Assembly: GCA_035771165.1 (NCBI GenBank)
Contig: JAWNZC010000106.1
Span: 434,001 to 498,000, forward strand
Source of the DNA: Paragorgia papillata
Taxonomy: Eukaryota; Cnidaria; Anthozoa; Scleralcyonacea; Coralliidae
Direction of reading: 5' to 3'
Length of the DNA: 64,000 bases
Below the pieces are notes generated by a model, which did not search any database, was not told the DNA's origin, and saw only the letters and a list, made by a program, of their open reading frames with translations. Below, piece after piece: positions 32,203 to 42,890 of this stretch; the first letter of the stretch is position 1, and the number at the start of each line of letters is the position of its first letter. Position numbers and translations under genes: made by a program.

Positions 32203-34834
32203 TTACTCTGTTTCTCTATCTGAGTCATCCAGATCAGAGTCAACAGCATGTACTGTCTTCCTTGCAGGGCCATCTTCTGTTGAGGATTGTATACGATGCT
32301 TTCTACCCTCTTTTGTGAAGTCCAATGTCATCTGTTTTGTCTTGTTATTTTTTACTGTGGATGATTTGGCTTTACAGCGGTTGTAATGTGCTTAAAATTA
32401 AACAAAAATTAACATGTAAAACCACATCGCACAGTGCAGATGTTCGACAAAAATTTCTCACATGTTTGCTCATTGCAACAATTACCGTGCTGTAGTATAA
32501 ATAAAGTAGAAATAACTAAATCTATTCTATCCTAATATAAACTAAATAAATAAATAAAATTAACTTGTAATAGGCCTAACATACAGAGACAAGCTTTTTA
32601 TTGTTAACTACAGTACAATAGTTTATCAAATTATCATGCAAAGATTATAAAGACCTAGTGTATAAAGGCCATAAAGACCTATAAAGTATTGAGATCAAAT
32701 TAATAGACAAATATTAGAACGTATTATGTCTGCATATTACCCGATTTGAACTTAGATATCATTCCAAAAACATTTCTGTCAATTTCTACTTGTCTTTGCA
32801 CTTTACATATACCACATTGGATATGGTATGGCCATGTAACTACGTGTCCTTTGTGTTTTATGCTGGTTTTGGTAGAGGATGTCACAACTTTACTCCCATC
32901 AAGCACATTAAGAGTTCTGCAATAAACACAGGAAGAAAATTATTGTATTTCAGTCTACTACCAATAAAAAAATCCAGAAAAAAAGAAACAAAAGGCAAAC
33001 CTTAAGGCCCTTAAGTAACCAAAAATAATCAAACATAAATTATATATTGACTCGACAAGATCATTTTAATGCATACAAGTTCCTCATGAAGGATAGACAG
33101 GAATGGCTGGATACAGCATAACAAAAAAGCAAACTATACATTGTACCTTTGTTAAGTTGCGGGATTTGATCCTCAGACAGTACTTTTGGGCCTTTTGATT
33201 TTGCTGGTATCCCTGGTGCTTTAATAAGCACCTTGTCATCTTTTGCCCCAATAATGATTGTTGGTGCTCTTTAACAGAACAGTAATTTCAGTGGATATAC
33301 AACTACTGTAACAGAGAAAACAGATCAATTATCTAGATCAAAATTTCAGTTGGAAAATGGTCATATCATAATAGGCCATAATAGATCCAATGGAAAGGAG
33401 ATAAAAACATGCTTGATATTCCCTCCCATTATAACCTGAAATCCAAATTTTAATATTATTTATTTATTAATTCCAAATGTATATTTTTTTTCAATTTGAC
33501 CAAACAATCAAAATTGATGGCCAACAATAAAGCATAAGTGTCATTGTGTGCTAAATGGCTAAAAAGCCTGATGGGCCCTGATGCTTTTATTGTTTTTATC
33601 AGTCGAGCAAGCCATACAAATTTGTGTAACTAGTGCATGTATGTCTGTTCTAAATTTATACATGTATAAACAGTCAGGACATTTGTTGCACACCTTGCAG
33701 CCCTTGTACTAATAAGCTAATAAGAAAGTACAATCTGGTTCAACAGTGTTTAAAATGAAAGCCTACTAACAGTAGTATCTCTTACTAAGTACAGTAGATA
33801 GCCTAAAATATTTTTTTTTACTTACACAACAGTTTGTCAACCCCACTTAGTATGGAAGGAACTTCCAGCTCAAGCTGCTTGTCTGTCTCAATGGCATATC
33901 TCTCTAGCCGGCCAGACACCCGAGACCCCCAGTTCAGCTTAATAAGGATACTGTCACCAAGACCAAGCTCTTTGGCGGTCTTGCTCAATCCAGCAAATTC
34001 ACTAAATTGTAGAAATAGGAAAATATTAGCATATATGTAAGAGATGAAATATTTTAAGGGATATCAATCAATTTTCTATATGCCTCTATACTATAGGGCT
34101 ATTAAGGATCCTACATGTTGCCTCTTATTTTTAATAGGGAATCCAATGAATATTTTGGACCATTATGGGTTTTATTGGCTCTATAGGACAGCAACAGCAG
34201 CTTCTGTATAACTGTCTATGGAGTCTATAATTAGTTGGTGTTATAATTATAGGCCATTATAGTATATGTGTCTATATGGGCCTCTATTTACCGCTATTCA
34301 CCTCCACTGGGCCTCTACTTCGTTGGATAATATTAATATGCAGGGTGATACATACTGGCCATACTAAAGGACACTAAATATGTAAATAATACCCTGCCAG
34401 ACCGATGGTACTTCTAAAGTATTCTATAAAATGGGTCAAATACAGTTTTGGATTATTTTAACTTATCATTTCCGCCATACAAGAATATTTACAAGATAAA
34501 GTTCGATAAACAAAATCGCCAAAATCTAGTTTATATCGTTGTTTTACATATTTAATATGCGAACTATTTATAGTCGACTATTGTAGTTGCACTGGTCGAT
34601 TAGCATATCACTACCGGCTATATATTGACCGCAAATTATGGGCATTATGATAATTTTAAAACAAGACAGTCAAACTTACCGGATGTGCTCACGTAGTTTC
34701 ACAATACTTGAGCATTGTTTTGGGGTCACAGTGCAGCGGAATTTATTTTTCGGTATAAAGTCGTCTCCATTCGCTCCTTCCGCATAAAAGAACACAACAC
34801 AGTCGATCGTTTTGGGGACATCGCCGTTATCCAT
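32203..34834 (-). CDS. Multi-exon accessory gene of the 7.7-kb element
   Basis: Exon 1 (34834-34680): MDNGDVPKTIDCVVFFYAEG to IVKLREHI, donor GTAAGT. Exon 2 (34001-33826): EFAGLSKTAKELGLGDSILI, KLNWGSRVSGRLERYAIETD, KQLELEVPSILSGVDKLL, donor GTAAGT; phase fits exon 1. Exon 3 (about 33266-33147): PTIIIGAKDDKVLIKAPGIP, AKSKGPKVLSEDQIPQLNK. Exon 4 (about 32917-32743): VVTWPYHIQCGICKVQRQVE and FGMISKFKS, with a CxxC. Exon 5 (to 32203): HYNRCKAKSS, KQMTLDFTKEG, ARKTVHAVDSDLDDSDRETE, stop TAA overlapping AATAAA. Junctions 1-2 and 4-5 keep frame; I could not make 3-4 fit, so an exon may be missing. Role unknown; CxxC, a basic middle and an acidic tail suggest a nuclear DNA-end protein (inference). 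Confidence 0.55.
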
Positions 34835-34899
34835 TCAGGGCAATTCAGACCATTAACACTGTGTTCAGACTCAGAGGCCCTCAGAGGTTCAGACTATTC

Positions 34900-35267
34900 A
34901 TAAATTATGGCCAATGATCAAGGACATCAAGTACAAATCATACTGGGCCATTGAGTGGTAGGCACTTCCGCTACGTCACCCTTGGTGACCTCCCTCGATG
35001 CTTCAGAGACGAAAATGCCCAAAAGGCCAAAAAGGACAACAAGAATCTGTAATCCGACCAATAACACGCAAAATCCACAATCCGAGTGAAGAATAAAATC
35101 CAAAATCCGTAAAAAATTACAAGGAAAATCCATAATCCGGGGCCAATTCTTGGGAAAATCCGCAACTGCTACTAATACAAGATCCGAAAATCCGACAAAA
35201 ATTCCGATAGGACCCGAAATCCGCACTGGCTTTTAGGTCCAAATCCGCCGATCCGAAAACCTATTCA
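34900..35267. repeat. Right subterminal ATCCG repeats of the 7.7-kb element
   Basis: About ten ATCCG motifs between 35050 and 35260, e.g. CATAATCCGGGG, AAAATCCGCAA, GATCCGAAAATCCGAC, ending at CCTATTCA and the C-run. They have the same orientation as the left cluster. Confidence 0.75.
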
Positions 35268-35288
35268 CCCCCCCCCCCCCCCCATCAA

Positions 35289-37634
35289 GGTGAGATATAT
35301 CTTGAGTGCGACTTCTACATTGGGAAACGTAGCTTGAACGTCTTTGTCGATGATAAGAGAGTACATGAATTGTTCCATAGTACAGTCTTCCTCTTTCTGA
35401 TGCAAGTATCCTCTGAGAAAAGCCTGGAACTGAAGCAGCTCATCACCAAAATTCGCATCTAGATCGTTAGAATAGAAAGTAGTCAACTTTTCTGCAGCAG
35501 CTTGAATCGAGCCTGGTTGCATTGTTGGAAAATCTAACAGAAAGCCGAAACGATCGCAAACCTGGCCAAAAGCAGCGAGACGACTTTTCAGCTGTACACA
35601 AAGGGTGTCAATGCACTGCAGGAAACCCTTCGTTCGAAAGGCTTCCCTCGCTGTCAACACAGCTTCTTCTGCGTTACCGTAGTCAAGCGGATCCAAACGT
35701 ACGTTGCGGCGACGAATTCGACGTTGTTCATACGCATCAGTCATCAATCCCCGCCATACGTTTGCCAGCTTCTTCAAATTCCTCAAATTTATCACGTTGG
35801 AGCTGAACAAAATTTACCAGCGACTTCAATATACCCACAGCGGCGTTTAAGTTAAGCTGTACTGCTTGTAACGTTTTACTACTGCTGTTGAAGCGCTGCA
35901 GAACGGCGTTCCAGAATTTCCCAAACATTCCCGTTTCAAGCTTGGACATTTTGCTGTATAAGCCGCGTGCAGTGCAACGACAGTCCGCCTTCTCGAAGGG
36001 GTCATCAGACATTTCAAGGAGCGTCTCCATTATTTCTGTGTAGCCGTTAACAAACACGCGACATGCATCTGCACGACAAGACCACCGTGTGTCACTTAGT
36101 TTCTTTGGCATCGAAACAGAAAGACCATTTTCTGCAAGTTTGTCCATAAGTTTCTTAAACCACCTAGTCGAGGCAGTAAAAAAGACATACACTGTTTGTA
36201 GAAGATCAAAGAAAGCTACAGCCTCAGTACAGGCTTTTGCAGCTTCTACACCAACTAGGTTCAGCGAATGCCCAAAGCAGCGTACAAACGTCGCAAATTT
36301 ATTTAGTGAACATATTCTAGCCTACATGCCTTGGTAGCGGCCTGACATATTACTGGCATTGTCATAACTCTGGCCTCGACAGTCATTTATGTCAAACTCA
36401 ATACTGTCAAAGAACTTCAGCAGTGCGCTGGTCATTTCTTCGCCCTTGTGCCCTGTTGATTCCAAAAAGGTTAGGTATGACGTATCGCTCCACAGGTTTA
36501 GCGGTTTCGAGGTATCGCAAAATAACTGTCAACTGATCAATGTGGCTGTGGTCTTCAGAGGAGTCGACAGATATTTAATAGTATTTGGAGGCCTTTACGC
36601 GTTCAACGACGACTTCCAACACTTTCGAACCAATGATCTGAATTATCTCCTCACACACGGTAGTAGACAAGTAGTATGGCCTTTTCCTTTATTTCCATGC
36701 GTCTGTATGTGAACAGTTAAAAATGGGTCATACTCAGAAACCAACTCTAACAAACCTAGGTAGTTGCCATTGTGTGGAGACCCAATGATTTGATCATTTC
36801 CTCTGAATGCGAGACCTCGCTCAGCCAGAAATGTTATGAGACTGACCAAACGCTTAATGACATTTTCCCAATAGCTCGTTTGCTCATCAATTTCTTTCTG
36901 CAAAGATTGGTCAACGCGACAATTGGTCACGGGACTGCTCATGTGCCGAAATGCGTTCATATGCATGCTTCCAGCCACTGAAACCAGCACTAGACGTGAA
37001 TACAGACTTCGCGGCTGACGCGGCACCGAATAACCTGCAATTGAAACAGTACACACTACACACTGCCCGTGGGTGGTGAGTAGCAGAGCCATTTACGCTC
37101 GATCTTCTCGCCATTGGCACAAGAACGGACAAACATATCTGCAGTACAGCTTCGTTGATCTTTACATGAAGCAGCGAACCCATTGTTTCTTAACTGCGCT
37201 AGCGTTTTATGAATAGATGCACTGCCTTTCTTTGTCCAGTAATCGCGAATCTCTTTTGTAAGCACTTCAGGCCACAAACCAATATCGTCCGTAAAACCAG
37301 GTGGCAGTGTCACCATAGATCCTGGGACAACGTCTGCGGCCTCAACAATAGTAGCTTCATAGTCTTCAAAGTTGTCGGACTCCACTTCGTTCGGGTGACC
37401 TACATTTGATGCCTCCCCAGATCCAGCTTGTACATAACCAGGACAGGATGAATCGGGTATAATAGTGATGCCAGTCTTGGTTGATACTTTGGAAAATGGC
37501 TCTTTAGGCTTGAAAAAAGTAGTGATGCGCTTTGATTGCTGAGCTTCTTCAGCCTGGCATCGCTCTGCTTCTTCCTTCGACTTCCTTTTCTGAGCACCAC
37601 TGGGATAACACGTTTCATTGCTAAAATAAATCAT
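35289..37634 (-). pseudogene. hAT transposase, N-terminal and central part (upstream half)
   Basis: Minus-strand frames in order: RKSKEEAERCQAEEAQQSKR and ITTFFKPKEP (N-terminus), EVLTKEIRDYWTKKGSASIH, then a TTF-type zinc finger (GEKIERKWLCYSPPTGSVYC with FNCRLF across frames at about 37070), DUF4371 (YWENVIKRLVSLITFLAERG, GNDQIIGSPHNGNYLGLLEL), a damaged RNase H core around 36300-36650, then KKLSDTRWSCRADACRVF and FQAFLRGYLHQKEEDCTMEQ, ending FPNVEVALKIYLTLM at the insertion. At least three frameshifts or stops besides the insertion show the gene was already decaying or decayed afterwards. Class: ZMYM/TTF-type hAT, nuclear cut-and-paste transposase. Confidence 0.8.
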
Positions 37635-37639
37635 AGATG

Positions 37640-38400
37640 TATAACCGTATCATTTGATTGATATAAAATGTGTCATTGAAATATGAAATCAGCCTTCGCA
37701 AACAATTTATAAATTTATTTAATACCATATAACTCTACATCAACCATTTAAGTATCTCGATTGGAATTTCAACACTGCCTAGTACGCTATTACAGTATAA
37801 TTTAATAGGTAATGCATGAATATAATATATGAATATCAGAATATGATTAGCTGATGACTGATACTAATTTATGTTTAAAATACTAGTCAAAAACAAAGTA
37901 CAAGTACAATTCAGTACCTGGGTTGCAGTTGCCCAGCCCAGCCAGTAAAACTGAAATATTAACAAGAACGCAAATGATAGCAAGACCTGCCAAGACAACT
38001 TTGTTATTTTTACCAAGGCGGCTCTGGTGATGGCAGAACAACATGTCAACACCTCTAAATATTAAAGAGCCGCCATGTTTCCGGTTTACTTCCGGCGGTC
38101 TCCAAGTGTAGTTCCCAGACCTTTCTCGAATGAAATAGAGCAAATTTCACTATCTTGTGTGTCGGCCGTCGGGAAGAAAAGTTGTACAGCACATATATCG
38201 TTGCAATTTTCATGAGCCTATTTAATCGGCACATTATATTCAATATATACATTGTGTAGATACTAAAAACTCAAAATTCGAATATTCTTTAAGTCGTTTC
38301 ACAATTAATAAACTTTTTTTTCTCATTGGGCCGGGGGCCCCCACTCACGTGGGGCCCTGGGCAGCTGCCCCTTTTGCCCATAGGATAAAGTGGCCCTGAT
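37640..38400. other. 5' flank of the hAT gene with a possible terminus
   Basis: No gene. 38320-38395 is unusually G/C-rich (GGGGGCCCCC, GGGGCCCTGGGCAGCTGCCC) and ends GTGGCCCTG; read on the minus strand it starts CAGGGCCACTTTATCC, which looks like a hAT terminal sequence. The matching other end was not found, so this is tentative. Confidence 0.35.
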
Positions 38401-38805
38401 AATATCCCTCTGATTTTCAACAAACCAGTCGGGGTCCTTCCTTCTGGTGGTGCCCAGAACATATTATAAATTAAAATTATAAAATATCATTTCAAGAGAT
38501 TTTTAAGATCACATGCAGCAATCTCCAGGTTTGGCTGTCAATCTCCATTCTCCAGGTTTTTTATCATTATATTGTAAAATCTCCAGATTTAGTGTTTAGT
38601 AAAGTTGGCAGGTCTGTATACCATTTCTTCATTTAAGTGAGTCTATGTAATTAGACCAACTAGTATTTTTTTCTAGATAAAAGCATTTACAAAATGTGAA
38701 GATTTTTAATAACTATTGGGAATCAAACTCATATAAATATGGCTGAATATATTATGTATACAGGTATGTAATAGTCTTTTTGAAATAACTAATGTATGTT
38801 CCCAT
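38401..38805. other. AT-rich spacer
   Basis: No supported feature. Confidence 0.4.
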
Positions 38806-38811
38806 GTATAA

Positions 38812-38929
38812 ATATATCATACACAAGGAAGAGTGTTTCATCAGGATATCCAAACACCGAGACGTTCTTGAACAAACTTTTGAGGTGTTTGGATTTCCTG
38901 ATGAAACACTCCTCCAAGTGTATGATATA
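38812..38929. repeat. Inverted repeat (hairpin), 45-bp arms
   Basis: GAGTGTTTCATCAGGATATC... (from 38831) pairs with the sequence ending CCTGATGAAACACTC (38911): 27 bp with one mismatch. Weaker pairing extends outward through TATATCATACAC / GTGTATGATATA. The motif recurs once at 24640. The TGATGAAACACTC half resembles Penelope-like 3' ends. Confidence 0.75.
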
Positions 38930-38939
38930 GCATCTGAAA

Positions 38940-39488
38940 GCATATGGCGTAAGCAACAGTGGCTCTGCGCTACTAAGAGATTACCTGTCTGGAAGCAGAG
39001 AGTGAAAATCGGGGATACATACTCTAGTTGGGAAACTGTCACGAGAGGTGTGCTACAAGGGAGTGTCGTAGGGCCAATGTTTTAAGGGAGTGTCGTAGGG
39101 CCAATGTTTTTCAATATTTTCATAAATGATCTGTTTTATCATATTAAAATGGTAAAGCTACATGCTTATGCTGATGACGAACAATTGTATGACTCATACG
39201 TGGATCCCATTGCTCTTGATAGGCGCATTCAGAATGATCTCAACCTTGCAAATTTATGGTACAAAGAAAATGGCATGAGTGTAGTTGTTAATCCTGGTAA
39301 ACATCAAGCTAATGGTATTGGGTAGTACTGATCATGAATTCTCATTTCCGATTAAAAGTTCAATAGATCTATTTGGACTAAATATGGATTACAAGCTTAT
39401 TTTTGACAACCACATCTCTACCATTTGCAAAACGATTAACAATCAATTTAATGTAATGAAGAGGTTCCATAAGCTGATTATTAACTAG
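38940..39488 (+). pseudogene. CR1-like LINE reverse transcriptase fragment
   Basis: Frames read KQRVKIGDTYSSWETVTRGV, LQGSVVGPM, FFNIFINDLFYHIKMVKLHA, catalytic YADDEQLY, then LDRRIQNDLNLANLWYKENG, KHQA..MVLGSTDHEFSFPI, MDYKLIFDNHISTICKTINN. YADDEQLY is the form found in many invertebrate CR1-type elements. A tandem duplication of about 27 bp at 39057-39110 (AGGGAGTGTCGTAGGGCCAA repeated) and another shift near 39290 destroy the frame. Both ends are missing. Confidence 0.75.
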
Positions 39489-39508
39489 TGCATTATTACG
39501 ATTAGGGG

Positions 39509-39737
39509 AGCACAGGTGGCGTGTGCTGTTAATGCACTGCCTCTCTCTCACCAATAAGTTAAGCCCAGTTAGATGGGGTTAGTACTTGGATGGGTGACCA
39601 CTTGGGAATGACCCCTTTGTCGGGCTTGGACTCATGCGAGTAGAGTTGTAGTTGATCTCTCCTATGCTTCAAGGGTACATGTACGTCTTCGCTGGGTTCT
39701 CCGGTTTTCCTCCCTCCATAAAATCAACACCTAACAT
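39509..39737 (+). mobile_element. 5S rRNA-derived SINE, 5' part
   Basis: 39553-39620 matches the internal promoter half of 5S rRNA: AGTTAAGCCC and GGTTAGTACTTGGATGGGTG followed by ACCACTTGGGAATGACC. Upstream sequence is diverged. The body after 39626 contains TTCTCCGGTTTTCCTCCCTC, a core common in invertebrate SINEs. It is interrupted at 39737 by the fold-back element and resumes at 42716. Confidence 0.75.
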
Positions 39738-39738
39738 T

Positions 39739-40770
39739 AGGGCGTTGCAGGTTTACACCACCATCACCAATTTTTTCAATCCCTTGCCAAAAGTTACAAT
39801 ATAGTCCAACTAGAACACCCACAAAATTTGGGGCCGATTGGCCAACCCTAAAGGGTCCTTCACCCCATATTTATGATTTCCGGGTACGCGCAGGAAGTAT
39901 TGCTTCCCAAATACTCATATCTTGGCTTAGGAATGATCTAGAGACCTGGTTATAGGCTTAAAATGTTCGCAATTGTCGACTTTATATTGGCTTGTAAAAC
40001 AACTCTAAGCTCTAGGAGGCTTAGTTTTTATGTTATTTGCAAAAAAACTGTATTTTGAGCCAGTTTGCGGCCAATTTTCAATTTTAGATGATTTTATTAG
40101 GAAACGCTCAATAAAACAACAATTTAAAAACTAAGTCTCAAGGTATAGATTAACAACTAAGAGTAACTCATTGCATTTATCATCTTCTTTGTACATCACT
40201 CTCCTCTTCCATTCTTCAGCAAAGCCTTCTGACGTGCTCTTATCCCCTTGACAACTTGGAGCAAATGCTGCCGTTGTTCCTCGGATCTGGTGATTCTATC
40301 AAGATGATAATCGGTTAGCATGCCAAGGGCTCTCTCTGCTGAGTCGTTAATTACCTTGATTGAACTGGTCAGAGCCGACAGCTTGATGAACGTCTCATCT
40401 GCTGACCGTTGTGACACCGGTGTAGAGAGGAATGTTGGCTCTATACCACAAAGTCAAAAAAACGTCCAGGAATCAGGACCCACAAAACTTTTCAGTCGTA
40501 CTGAACTGAACTTCTTAGTGGTTGGCATATCCTGTGAGGGTGATGGTGTCTTCCCTTTATACCGGACAAGCTCCTTCACCATCTCAGCCTTGTCTTTCCT
40601 GTCCGTGGTGTCGCTGAACAAGGCTAGTATAGCCACCCGCTCACTCAGATACCACAAATGTGCTTGGAGTTTTTGCTGGGATGCATTGATAAGCCCAAGC
40701 ATTTGGGTGTCCTTAACTGCTTTGGATGCTCTCTCAAAAAGCTTTAGCAGGTGCAAGTCTAGAGCAGGTG
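39739..40770 (-). repeat. Left arm of the fold-back element
   Basis: Inverted copy of the right arm. It carries minus-strand coding for the transposase C-terminus (LLKLFERASKAVKDTQMLGL, KKFSSVRLKSFVGPDSWTFF, VINDSAERALGMLTDYHLDR). Differences from the right arm are scattered single bases. Confidence 0.9.
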
Positions 40771-42275
40771 AATCAGAGGAGAGGGTGGCTATACTTCTAG
40801 AGCAGGAGGGCGATGAGGTTTTGCTTGGTAAGTCTAGTTTATTGGTAGCCTATTTTTGTACGGCTTTTTTATCATATTTCAATAAGTCAAATCAATAACA
40901 ACTTATAAACAATAATTAGTTTTTCTGATTATATAATTTAACGTGTTTCAGGAATCCCACCAGTTGCCAGCGGTGATGCTGAATCTATTACCAACATGAT
41001 CGTGGATACCCTCAAGAAGCTGAACATCGATCATACGATGATCATTGGGCTGGTATTCGACACCACTAGTACAAACTCAGGACACATCACAGGAATAGTT
41101 GTTAGACTCGAGGAGATTTTCGGTCGCGGAGATTTTCGGTCGCAAGTTGCTCCAACTAGCCTGCCGACATCATGTTGCTGAGCTGGTGTGTGGTGCTGCT
41201 TGCAGATGCTTCTATGGACCCACAGAGTCACCAAACGAAAGCTGCTTCGTTGCTCTTGCAGCTGCTTGGTCGACAGTTAATACTTCCAACTACTCACTTC
41301 CAAGTATCAAAGGGAGATTTCTAACAGGACTTCAAGCCCCAACAGTTGAGTTTCTCAGTGACCTACTTAAACAGCAGTTTGTTAGGGAGGATTACAAGGA
41401 AATGGCACAGCTGTCACTGTTATATCTTGGTGGTACTGTTGGAGATGGAGAGAAGGCTATCAACATCTATGCCCCCTGCAGGGGCACACCATCATGCGAG
41501 ATGGATGGCTGCAATAATCTACACCCTTAAGATAGCCCTCTTCAAAGAGCAGCTAACTGATGTCTTTGATTTGGATACTCTCGAGATGATAGAATCCTTA
41601 GGTGTCTTCCTTGTTCTGTTTTATGTGCGGTATTGGTTCAACTGTCCTAATGCCGCTGCAGCACCTGCTCTAGACTTGGACCTGCTAAAGCTTTTTGAGA
41701 GAGCATCCAAAGCAGTTAAGTACATCCAAATGCTTGAGCTTATCAATGCATCCCAGCAAAAACTCCAAGCACATTTGTGGTATCCGAGTGAGCAGGTGCC
41801 TATACTAGCCTTGTTCAGTGACACCACAGACAGGAAAGACAAGGCTGAGATGGTGAAGGAGCTTGTCCGGTATAAAGGGAAGACACCATCACCCTCACAG
41901 GATATGCCAACCACTAAGAAGTTCAGTTCAGTACGACTGAAAAGTTTTGTGGGTCCTGATTCCTGGACGTTTTTTTGACTTTGTGGTATAGAGCCAACAT
42001 TCCTCTCTAAACCGGTGTCACAATGGTCAGCAGATGAGACGTTCATCAAGCTGTCGGCTCTGACCAGTTCAATCAAGGTAATTAACGACTCAGCAGAGAG
42101 AGCCCTTGGCATGCTAACCGATTATCATCTTGATAGAATCACCAGATCCGAGGAACAACTGCAGCATTTGCTCCAAGTTGTCAAGGGGATAAGAGCACGT
42201 CAGAAGGCTTTGCTGAAGAATGGAAGAGGAGAGCGATGTACAAAGAAGATGATAAATGCAATGAGTTACTCTTAG
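40771..42275 (+). pseudogene. hAT-like transposase gene (spacer and right arm)
   Basis: A short exon (ESEERVAILLEQEGDEVLL) with donor GTAAGT at 40829, then after TTTCAG at 40951: GIPPVASGDAESITNMIVDT, MIIGLVFDTTSTNSGHITGI, LACRHHVAELVCGA, REDYKEMAQLSLLYLGG, AGAHHHARWMAAIIYTLKIA, and in the arm KVINDSAERALGMLTDYH. The order WDG..., FDTTxSNxG, HHARWM, NDxAERG matches the intact copy at 50.6-52.1 kb. Lesions: a 16-bp tandem duplication at 41115-41146 (GAGATTTTCGGTCGCG twice), a shift near 41470, and a T7 run at 41972-41978 that ends the frame in both arms. The N-terminal half is replaced by the left arm. Confidence 0.8.
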
Positions 42276-42715
42276 TTGTTAATCTATACCTTGAGACTTA
42301 GTTTTTAAATTGTTGTTTTATTGACTGTTTCCTAATAAAATCATCTAAAATTGAATTTAATCTATCGAAAAATTGAAAATTGGCCGCAAACTGGCTCAAA
42401 ATACAGTTTTTTTCAAATAACATAAAAACTAAGCCTCCTAGAGCTTAGAGTTGTTGTACAAGCCAATATAAAGTCGACAATTGCGAACATTTTAAGCCTA
42501 TAACCAGGTCTCTAGATCATTCCTAAGCCAAGATATGAGTATTTGGGAAGCAATAGTTCCTGTGCGTACCCGGAAATCATAAATATGGGGTGAAGGACCC
42601 TTTAGGGTTGGCCAATCGGCCCCAAATTTTGTGGGTGTTCTAGTTGGACTATATTGCAACTTTTGGCAAAGGATTGAAAAAATTGGTGATGGTGGTGTAA
42701 ACCTGCAACGCCCTA

Positions 42716-42890
42716 CCTAACATCTTAGCTGTGATCCATGGTCTGAACTGTGTCAATGGTGGCTGCTTCGAGTGCCTTTGATATGCCTCGACACGGCCAT
42801 TTTGATCTGCATGCTTCGCAATTCAGCCGCTGGCTGCAAGTAAGGATGATTAGCCACCCAGTCCTTTATACAAGGCGTTTATATTTCCAC
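42716..42890 (+). mobile_element. 5S-derived SINE, 3' part after the insertion
   Basis: Starts with the target duplication CCTAACAT and continues TTAGCTGTGATCCATGGTCT, then CCTCGACACGGCCATTTTG and CAGCCGCTGGCTGCAAGTAA, as expected for the rest of the SINE body. The exact 3' end is uncertain. Confidence 0.6.

Larger units (their letters stand above)
27582..35283 (-). mobile_element. 7.7-kb unclassified DNA transposon inside a hAT gene
   Basis: Edges: 18 G at 27582-27599 followed by AATAGG, and 16 C at 35268-35283 preceded by CCTATTCA, so the ends are inverted copies of G(n)-(TG)-AATAGG. Flanks are ATTAA (27577-27581) and ATCAA (35284-35288), a 5-bp target duplication with one difference. Removing insert plus one flank rejoins the hAT frame precisely. 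Subterminal ATCCG motifs are dense: about 7 in 27614-27720 and about 10 in 35050-35260, all reading the same way on the plus strand. Cargo: two minus-strand genes and a MITE. I know no named superfamily with this combination. Confidence 0.8.
39738..42715. mobile_element. Fold-back hAT-like element, 8-bp TSD
   Basis: The element starts TAGGGCGTTGCAGG and ends with its complement (CGCCCTA). It is flanked by exact 8-bp duplications CCTAACAT (39730-39737 and 42716-42723). Arms 39739-40770 and 41662-42714 are near-identical inverted copies of the element's 3' end, with a unique spacer of about 890 bp between them. 8-bp TSDs fit hAT (established). Confidence 0.9.

Noticed and set aside
39509..39625. 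Functional 5S rRNA gene
   Set aside because: The 5' half does not match 5S and no terminator T-run follows; a SINE body continues instead.
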